Position numbers and translations under genes: made by a program. A stretch of 5,920 bases of DNA from Bacteroidota bacterium (GTDB lineage: Bacteria; Bacteroidota; Bacteroidia; 2-12-FULL-35-15). Where the stretch lies: contig JAHEYA010000171.1 in the NCBI GenBank assembly GCA_023251855.1, positions 1 through 5,920 of the forward strand, in the 5' to 3' direction. Below, one piece after another: positions 1-5,012 of this stretch (the first letter of the stretch is position 1; each line of letters begins with the position of its first letter). A model generated the notes under the pieces. The model saw only the letters and a program-made list of their open reading frames with translations, was not told where the DNA came from and searched no databases.

Positions 1-9
1 AATTTTAAA

Positions 10-17
10 TAATTTTG
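10..17 (+). promoter_or_regulatory. candidate Bacteroidota -7 promoter element upstream of the bactofilin gene
   Basis: The octamer TAATTTTG matches the Bacteroidota primary-sigma -7 consensus TAnnTTTG exactly. It lies 54 nt before the bactofilin ATG, which would give a leader of roughly 45-50 nt. The matching -33 element would fall outside the window, so only half of the promoter can be judged. In DNA this AT-rich the octamer can occur by chance. The rest of positions 1-71 shows no recognisable gene end. Confidence 0.3.
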
Positions 18-71
18 TTTTTTCTGCATTTTGAACTAGCTTCGCAACGATAAGTAATTAATTTTCACAAA

Positions 72-488
72 ATGTTTAGTAAACCTATGGCAAAAGAAAA
101 CAATTCAGAATCACCATCCGTAAATTTAATTGGAGCAGGCACCATTATAGAAGGAGATGTTTCAACGAATGGAGATATTCGTATTGATGGCTCCTTAACA
201 GGCTCTATCACTGTGAAAGGCAAACTGGTTATTGGCCTTTCCGGTAGTATAGACGGAGAAGCAATGTGTCAGAATGCAGATGTTTCTGGAACAATAAAAG
301 GAAAAATAATAGTATCCGAATTATTGACTTTAAAAGCTTCGGCAAAACTTACAGGTGATATTGTTACCAATAAAATAGCAGTAGAGCCGGGAGCAATATT
401 CTCGGGTTCTTGCAGTATGGGTGCAGTTATTAAAGATATAAAAGGTGAACGAACAGAAGGCTCCAAACTTGCCGAAAAAACGGCCTGA
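72..488 (+). CDS. bactofilin (polymer-forming cytoskeletal protein)
   Basis: This 138-residue protein belongs to the bactofilin family. Bactofilins polymerise without nucleotide into filaments, usually at the inner face of the cytoplasmic membrane, where they scaffold cell-wall or shape-determining proteins. The first ~17 residues are polar and probably disordered. Residues ~18-118 form the core: it begins NLIGAGTIIEGD and continues with short glycine-punctuated strands (DIRIDGSLTGSI, GLSGSIDGEA, ADVSGTIKGK, AKLTGDI), the pattern of a right-handed beta-helix. A short charged tail follows (KGERTEGSKLAEKTA). The length is normal for the family. ATG at 72 is preferred because related proteins often begin MF; ATG at 87 (Met6) is the alternative. 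The last 14 codons overlap the next gene. The partner and exact role cannot be told from sequence; placing it next to AtpZ-like genes is common in Bacteroidota. Confidence 0.93.
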   Translation: MFSKPMAKENNSESPSVNLIGAGTIIEGDVSTNGDIRIDGSLTGSITVKGKLVIGLSGSIDGEAMCQNADVSGTIKGKIIVSELLTLKASAKLTGDIVTNKIAVEPGAIFSGSCSMGAVIKDIKGERTEGSKLAEKTA

Positions 489-681
489 TAACAGTTATAT
501 CCAATATTCCGGAATGGCCATACAAATGGTTGTTATCATTTTGGGAGGTGTATTGGCAGGCAAGCAAGTCGACAAATGGCTTGCGATCTCAAAATTTCCA
601 ATTTTCACGTTGATACTTTCTCTATTATCTGTTTTCGGAGCAGTTTATTTTGTGGTGAGAGATGTTTTGAAAAAAAAGTAA
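445..681 (+). CDS. AtpZ/AtpI-family small membrane protein
   Basis: This 78-residue protein has two predicted membrane helices, about residues 22-40 and 52-72. They are joined by a short loop containing GKQVDKW and preceded by a charged N-terminus. The block YSGMAIQM, the glycine-rich first helix and the second helix ending in FVVRDVLKKK match the AtpZ/AtpI-type proteins encoded before F-type ATP synthase genes. Members are linked to assembly of the rotor ring or to Mg2+ handling, but the role in Bacteroidota is not firmly settled. The start is inferred. GTG at 445 lies 44 nt inside the bactofilin gene; TTG at 469 is possible. The first in-frame ATG (511) would remove the conserved YSG block, so it is rejected. 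The overlap suggests translational coupling with the bactofilin. The ATP synthase genes do not follow in this window. Confidence 0.82.
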   Translation: MNEQKAPNLPKKRPDNSYIQYSGMAIQMVVIILGGVLAGKQVDKWLAISKFPIFTLILSLLSVFGAVYFVVRDVLKKK

Positions 682-705
682 ACAATGAGCTTGAATTAGC
701 ATTAC

Positions 706-1077
706 ATGGTAAAAAAAACAATACTTTTCTCTCTCCTGCTTTTACTAATCACTTTGCTTTGGAATCAGTTTTTACCTAAAAATTTTCATTCGGTTTATGC
801 TCCTTTTATACTGCTCTATTTTTTTGTTTCGATAATGATTGTTCATCCATTGTTGATGAAATCAAATAAAAAATCTTCTCAAAGTTTTATCCGTGCCTAT
901 ATGGGTTCGACTGCTATCAGGCTTTTTTCGAGCATTTTAATTATTTTTATATTTTTACTGATCAACAAAAACCAACCTGAACGAATCACATTTGCAGTTA
1001 CTTTTATGTTCTACTATTTTTCTTTCCAAATTTTTGAAGTTGTTTCGTTATTGAAAGAGTTGCTAAGGAAAAGTTGA
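706..1077 (+). CDS. small four-helix membrane protein in the bactofilin/AtpZ cluster
   Basis: This 123-residue protein is very hydrophobic, with four likely membrane helices at about residues 4-22, 31-50, 66-87 and 94-116. Between helices 2 and 3 is a basic, serine-rich loop (MKSNKKSSQS) that is probably cytoplasmic. No catalytic motif is visible. Its length, four-helix layout and position directly after an AtpZ-like gene resemble the second small AtpI-like protein found before atpB in many Bacteroidota. The link to ATP synthase is therefore by context, not by a sequence motif. ATG at 706 lies 24 nt after the AtpZ stop, consistent with one transcript. ATG at 685 is followed by a stop after four codons and is not used. 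I cannot assign a biochemical role. Confidence 0.8.
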   Translation: MVKKTILFSLLLLLITLLWNQFLPKNFHSVYAPFILLYFFVSIMIVHPLLMKSNKKSSQSFIRAYMGSTAIRLFSSILIIFIFLLINKNQPERITFAVTFMFYYFSFQIFEVVSLLKELLRKS

Positions 1078-1197
1078 AATTGCCTTTCTTTAGTATAAAT
1101 CGCATAAGCAAGGAGCAACTTGCAACTCACATTTTCAATGAACATCCACTAGGGGCAAAACAATCCTGACAAATCGTCAACATTCATTTAATAGTAC
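1078..1197. other. intergenic stretch at a probable gene-order break, no clear gene
   Basis: This is most of the 144-bp gap between the four-helix membrane protein and mutL. It holds a 5-bp stem with a 6-nt loop (GCAAG at 1108-1112, CTTGC at 1119-1123) without a following T-run, so it is not a convincing terminator. A TGAC/GTCA half-site pair lies at 1167-1179. A short open frame runs from TTG 1074 to TGA 1169 (31 codons; it includes SKEQLATHIFNEHP). It overlaps the preceding stop codon, but nothing shows that it is translated. Confidence 0.4.
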
Positions 1198-1205
1198 TAT
1201 TTTTG
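1198..1205 (+). promoter_or_regulatory. mutL: candidate -7 promoter element for mutL
   Basis: TATTTTTG fits the Bacteroidota -7 consensus TAnnTTTG exactly and ends 16 nt before the mutL ATG. Initiation just downstream would give a very short leader. No TTTG or TTG is visible 19-21 nt upstream where the -33 element should be, so the promoter would be weak or the match accidental. The segment between it and the ATG is A-rich (AGAAGAAAAC), as is common before Bacteroidota start codons that lack a Shine-Dalgarno sequence. Confidence 0.4.
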
Positions 1206-1221
1206 TATAGAAGAAAACTCT

Positions 1222-3069
1222 ATGTCAGATATTATACATCTTTTACCCGATTCAGTAGCCAATCAGATTGCTGCCGGTGAGGTTGTTCAACGACCTGCTT
1301 CTGCCGTTAAGGAATTGATGGAAAATGCACTGGATGCGGGAAGCACCATCATTAAATTAATTGTAAAAGATGCAGGAAAAACACTTATTCAAGTAATTGA
1401 TAATGGTTGTGGAATGAGTGAAACAGATGCCCGCATGAGCTTTGAACGTCATGCTACTTCAAAAATAAGTAAAGCTGCTGATCTGTTTGCCATACGCACT
1501 ATGGGATTCAGAGGTGAAGCCTTGGCATCTATTGCTGCTATTGCACAAGTGGAGCTAAAAACAAAACGAATCGGAGATGAAATAGGAGTTAAAATAAACA
1601 TCGAAGGCAGTGAGATAAAAAGCCAAGAGGCATGCATGACTGCTGAAGGCACCTCCTTTTCAATAAAAAATTTATTTTATAATATTCCTGCCCGTAGAAA
1701 TTTTTTAAAGAATGATTCCATTGAATTACGCCATATCATTGATGAATTTCAAAGGGTTGCTATTCCAAATTCGCATATAGCTTTTAGTCTGCATAGTAAT
1801 ACTACCGAAATTTTTCATTTAGAAGCTGGATCCCTAAAACAGCGACTAATGGCTATTTTTGGAAATTCTTACAATACACGTTTGGTACCTGTTGAAGAAA
1901 ACACAGGCATTGTAAAAATAAAAGGTTTTGTTATAAAGCCTGAATTTGCTAAGAAAACACGTGGTGAACAATTCTTCTTTTTGAATAAACGTTTTATTAA
2001 AAATCCTTATTTGCATCATGCAGTACAATCCGCATTTGAACAATTGTTACCAACTGATAGTTATGCCTCTTACTTTTTACTTTTAGATGTTGACCCTAAA
2101 ACTATTGATATCAATATACATCCGACAAAAACGGAAGTAAAATTTGAAGATGAAAAAGCGATTTATGCTTTTTTACGTTCAGCTGTTAAAAAATCATTAG
2201 GTCAGTTCAATATTGCACCAAGTATTGATTTTAACCAGGAAGCATCCCTTTATAATATGCCATTGAAACCTGTTGATGGTGTTTTTAAGCAGCCGACCAT
2301 CAAAGTTGATCCTAATTTTAATCCATTCAAAACGGATTCACCACCAAACTATACACCCTCTGACAGAGAGCTTTCCAATCGTTCTAATTGGGAAAAAATG
2401 TATAGCCGACATACAGATAATCAGTTGGAATTTGAAATAAAGAAGGAAGAAGAGACACAGCAAACTATTAATACTGACTGGGATCACGAGCTTCATGAAA
2501 GCAACAAAAAATTAACCTACCAGTTACATAATAAATATATTTTATCACATATAAAAACCGGGTTTATGGTGATAGACCAGCAAGGAGCGCATGAACGGAT
2601 ATTGTATGAAGGCGTTTTAGAAACATTTGAAAAGCATAAATCAACCACACAGCAGGAATTATTTCCAAAAACGATAGAACTTACTACTACTGATTTTGCG
2701 TTGATGAAAGAGTTGGAAAATGAAATAAAAGAAATTGGATTTGATATTGTGGAGTTTGGTAAAAACACCTATGTAATTCATGGAGTACCGGCTGATACTG
2801 TTGGTTATGAATCTGTAGCTTTGTTGGAAGGACTGATTGAGAATTACAAGCAAAATTTCCAGGAATTAAAATCAAACAAACGTGAAAATCTTGCACGTGG
2901 AATGGCTCGCAGTATGTCAATAAAGTCGGGTAAAGTTTTATCACAAGAAGAAATGAATAATTTAATTGATGAACTATTTGCCTGCAAAATGCCTTATAGC
3001 ACACCTAATGGAAAACCAACCATTACCACTTTTTCTATTGAAGAATTGGACAAAAGGTTTAGAAAGTAA
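1222..3069 (+). CDS. mutL: DNA mismatch repair protein MutL
   Basis: This is a full-length 615-residue MutL, the ATP-dependent matchmaker that links MutS-bound mismatches to strand incision and removal. The N-terminal GHKL ATPase is complete: Glu31 and Asn35 in KELMENALDAG, Asp60 in DNGCGM, RHATSKI at 76-82, the GFRGEALASI ATP lid at 95-104, and the NIPARRNFLK block. The transducer domain ends near NIHPTKTEVKF (298-308), with the conserved Lys303. Residues ~335-430 form a polar linker. The dimerisation domain (~430-615) carries a DQQGAHERILYE motif at 452-463, which keeps Asp452, Glu458 and Glu463 of the nuclease consensus DQHAx2Ex4E but has Gln for His. QELFP at 478-482 sits where the clamp-binding motif lies. 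The CPHGRP-like motif reads TPNGKP at 594-599. ATG at 1222 gives the normal family N-terminus. Identity is secure; nuclease activity is uncertain. Confidence 0.98.
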   Translation: MSDIIHLLPDSVANQIAAGEVVQRPASAVKELMENALDAGSTIIKLIVKDAGKTLIQVIDNGCGMSETDARMSFERHATSKISKAADLFAIRTMGFRGEALASIAAIAQVELKTKRIGDEIGVKINIEGSEIKSQEACMTAEGTSFSIKNLFYNIPARRNFLKNDSIELRHIIDEFQRVAIPNSHIAFSLHSNTTEIFHLEAGSLKQRLMAIFGNSYNTRLVPVEENTGIVKIKGFVIKPEFAKKTRGEQFFFLNKRFIKNPYLHHAVQSAFEQLLPTDSYASYFLLLDVDPKTIDINIHPTKTEVKFEDEKAIYAFLRSAVKKSLGQFNIAPSIDFNQEASLYNMPLKPVDGVFKQPTIKVDPNFNPFKTDSPPNYTPSDRELSNRSNWEKMYSRHTDNQLEFEIKKEEETQQTINTDWDHELHESNKKLTYQLHNKYILSHIKTGFMVIDQQGAHERILYEGVLETFEKHKSTTQQELFPKTIELTTTDFALMKELENEIKEIGFDIVEFGKNTYVIHGVPADTVGYESVALLEGLIENYKQNFQELKSNKRENLARGMARSMSIKSGKVLSQEEMNNLIDELFACKMPYSTPNGKPTITTFSIEELDKRFRK

Positions 3070-3129
3070 ATAGGATTTTTTTAATTGCCACGTCTTTTAA
3101 AATGTGGGCACTGTCAAAAAAAACATAAA

Positions 3130-3984
3130 ATGTCTTACGAACAATATCGTCCGAATAGTTTTAAGATACTACCTGTTGTTGTAAAAAATTTATTGATTAT
3201 TAACGGGTTGTTTTTTCTTGCATCAGTAGTTGCGGAAGCCCAATTTGGGAACGACTTAGCTGATCTTTTAGGCTTACATTATCCACTTTCTTCTGATTTT
3301 CGGCCCTACCAATTGGTCACTTATATGTTTATGCATGGAAGTTTTATGCATTTATTCTTTAACATGTTTGCATTGTGGATGTTTGGAAATACACTTGAAA
3401 ATTATTGGGGACCAAAACGTTTTTTAACGTATTATATGATAACAGGAATTGGTGCTGCACTTTGTCATTATGCGGTAGTATATATTGAAATGAAACCTGC
3501 GCTTGATATTGTCAATAACTATATTGCAAATCCATCCTTACAAGATTTTCAAACTTTTTTAAGTTCTGATAATTTAAAAATGAGTTCACAGGAAGCCGTA
3601 AGTCACTATAATGAGCTTATTCCGAAATCATTTAGCAGCGCTATTGGTTCAAACAATTTACATGAAGCTTTACAAATTTCAGTTGATTATATGCAAATTT
3701 ATAAAGCAGATCTATTGAATGCACCGGTTGTAGTGGGTGCTTCAGGCTCCGTTTTCGGAATACTATTAGCTTTTGGAATGCTATTTCCAAATACTCTATT
3801 ATATATTTATTTTGCGATACCAATAAAGGCAAAATGGTTTGTGGTTCTTTATGGTGCAGCGGAACTTTTTTCAGGGTTAAGAGGTGCGCCAGGCGATAAC
3901 GTGGCGCATTTCGCACACCTTGGTGGTATGTTATTTGGTTTTATTCTGATCAAATACTGGCAAAAGAAAAAACATATTTTTTAG
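3130..3984 (+). CDS. rhomboid-family intramembrane serine protease with a large periplasmic loop
   Basis: This 284-residue protein is a rhomboid protease, which cuts membrane-spanning substrates within the bilayer using a Ser/His dyad. The catalytic Ser205 lies in GASGSVFG and the catalytic His263 in AHLGGMLFG. The HxxxN motif that helps form the oxyanion hole is His74/Asn78. Six helices are likely, near residues 18-36, 72-90, 97-118, 200-218, 224-246 and 257-277. Between helices 3 and 4, residues ~122-197 form a polar loop that should face the periplasm above the active site; enzymes such as GlpG have only a short loop there. ATG at 3130 is chosen because the family N-terminus normally begins near MSY. 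TTG at 3085 would add 15 residues containing CGHC, but this adds nothing recognisable. The gene begins 60 nt after mutL and ends 6 nt before the next rhomboid, so the two rhomboids form an operon. Substrates are unknown. Confidence 0.95.
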   Translation: MSYEQYRPNSFKILPVVVKNLLIINGLFFLASVVAEAQFGNDLADLLGLHYPLSSDFRPYQLVTYMFMHGSFMHLFFNMFALWMFGNTLENYWGPKRFLTYYMITGIGAALCHYAVVYIEMKPALDIVNNYIANPSLQDFQTFLSSDNLKMSSQEAVSHYNELIPKSFSSAIGSNNLHEALQISVDYMQIYKADLLNAPVVVGASGSVFGILLAFGMLFPNTLLYIYFAIPIKAKWFVVLYGAAELFSGLRGAPGDNVAHFAHLGGMLFGFILIKYWQKKKHIF

Positions 3985-3990
3985 CAAATT

Positions 3991-4896
3991 ATGGCAAATC
4001 CGATCATTGAAGATATAAAGCTAAAAATCAGAAGCGGCAATCCTATTACACGTTTGATCATTATAAACATTGCTGTATTTTTACTTATAAGTGTTCTCAG
4101 AATACTACTTTTTTTAACCGGCAGTTCGGGAATTTTTTCCGAATTTGTTACTCTTCTTATTAATAATATTTCAGTTTCATTAAGTCTGCAAGGCATTATT
4201 TATAAGCCCTGGACACTGATCACATATATGTTTACACATATTGAAGTGATGCATCTTTTATGGAATTTGATTACTCTTTTTTGGTTCGGACAAATATTAT
4301 CTGATTATACTTCAACAAAAAAAATTATTCCACTTTATTTGATGGGAGGATTAGTTGGAGCATTGATCACTATTTTGCTGATCACTCTTATTCCAGCTTT
4401 TCATATTTATATTGGATCACCAATGGTTGGTGCTTCAGCAGGCATAACTGCAATAATTATTGCTTCAGCTACTCTAGTTCCGAATTACACTATGAATTTG
4501 ATGTTCATTGGTCCGGTTAAATTAATTTATGTTGCATTATTTGTTGTATTTATAGATATTTTAAATGTTGCATCTTATGATAATTTAGGTGGAAACATTG
4601 CACATTTAGGTGGAGCATTGATGGGTTATATTTTTATTATTCAATATAAAAAAGGCAAAGATTTGTCGTTATGGATCAATCATTTTTTTGATTGGATAAG
4701 TAATTTATTTAAAATATCATTCAAAAGTAAGCTGAAAGTAGCCTACAAACGTGGTGTTTCAGATGAAGCATACAATCAAAATAAAAAAGTTACACAAACA
4801 CAAATTGATATGATATTAGATAAAATTTCAAAATCCGGATATGAAAGTTTGACAAAAGCGGAAAAAGAAATTTTGTTTAAAGCCAGTAATAAATAA
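3991..4896 (+). CDS. rhomboid-family intramembrane serine protease with C-terminal DUF6576-like domain
   Basis: This 301-residue protein is a second complete rhomboid protease. The catalytic Ser149 lies in GASAGI, the catalytic His205 in NIAHLGGALMG, and the HxxxN motif is His88/Asn92. Six membrane helices fall between residues ~20 and 220. The loop before the catalytic helix is short, unlike in the upstream paralogue. After helix 6, residues ~221-301 form a charged tail on the cytoplasmic side. The last ~40 residues include ILDKISKSGYESLTKAEKE, which I recognise as the small domain (DUF6576, named from memory) attached to many Bacteroidota rhomboids; its function is not known to me. ATG at 3991 follows the preceding stop by only 6 nt, which indicates co-transcription and probably coupled translation. 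The two proteins are diverged paralogues, not a recent duplication: outside the active-site motifs they share little obvious sequence. Physiological substrates cannot be inferred. Confidence 0.95.
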   Translation: MANPIIEDIKLKIRSGNPITRLIIINIAVFLLISVLRILLFLTGSSGIFSEFVTLLINNISVSLSLQGIIYKPWTLITYMFTHIEVMHLLWNLITLFWFGQILSDYTSTKKIIPLYLMGGLVGALITILLITLIPAFHIYIGSPMVGASAGITAIIIASATLVPNYTMNLMFIGPVKLIYVALFVVFIDILNVASYDNLGGNIAHLGGALMGYIFIIQYKKGKDLSLWINHFFDWISNLFKISFKSKLKVAYKRGVSDEAYNQNKKVTQTQIDMILDKISKSGYESLTKAEKEILFKASNK

Positions 4897-4900
4897 TTTC

Positions 4901-4980
4901 GTAAAACCTCACCCCTTCCCCTCTCCATACTCCTCCGCTGAAGCTTTGGAGCACAAGCGGAAGGAGAGGGGAGGTTTAAC
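4901..4980. repeat. 80-bp imperfect palindrome, REP-like intergenic element
   Basis: The ends GTAAAACCTC (4901-4910) and GAGGTTTAAC (4971-4980) are inverted copies with one mismatch. Inside, CCCCTCTCC (4918-4926) pairs perfectly with GGAGAGGGG (4963-4971), and TCCGCT (4934-4939) pairs with AGCGGA (4956-4961). A small GCT-TTGG-AGC hairpin (4943-4952) lies at the tip. The left arm carries about 8 extra bases (4910-4917), so the structure is a long bulged hairpin. It is much more GC-rich than its surroundings and begins 4 nt after the second rhomboid stops. No T-run follows, so it is not a classical intrinsic terminator, although it could slow polymerase or protect the mRNA 3' end. CCTCACCCC...CTCTCC / GGAGAGGGG sequences recur between genes in many Bacteroidota (from memory). 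I therefore read it as a dispersed repeat. Confidence 0.75.
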
Positions 4981-5012
4981 TAATTGAAATTTTACAAACA
5001 TGAAACTTTAAA

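Noticed and set aside
1..29. A minus-strand ATG at 29-27 opening a frame toward the left edge (MQKKQNYLK)
   Set aside because: Only nine codons are visible, so a divergent gene cannot be supported. The plus-strand TAATTTTG promoter-like match occupies the same bases.
576..779. Plus-strand open frame spanning the end of the AtpZ-like gene and the start of the four-helix membrane protein
   Set aside because: It is an out-of-frame reading of two better-supported genes and its translation has no family features.
1108..1123. GCAAG/CTTGC hairpin after the membrane protein gene as a terminator
   Set aside because: The stem is only 5 bp and no T-run follows.
1167..1179. TGAC-AAATC-GTCA inverted repeat upstream of mutL as an operator
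   Set aside because: Four-base half-sites are expected by chance in such sequence, and no regulator gene or second site is nearby.
2517..3004. Overlapping minus-strand open frames of 64-105 codons inside mutL
   Set aside because: They are antisense to a highly conserved coding region, and their compositions (rich in Ser, Phe, Asn, Cys) are what reverse reading of AT-rich genes gives.
3085..3129. TTG start at 3085 that would add MPRLLKCGHCQKKHK to the first rhomboid
   Set aside because: Only one CxxC pair is present, so no zinc ribbon forms. The conserved rhomboid N-terminus begins at ATG 3130.
4901..4990. Palindrome at 4901-4980 as a classical intrinsic terminator
   Set aside because: The bases after the right arm are AACTAATTGAA, without a T-run. 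Repeat-type structure is the better explanation, though an effect on the RNA end is not excluded.
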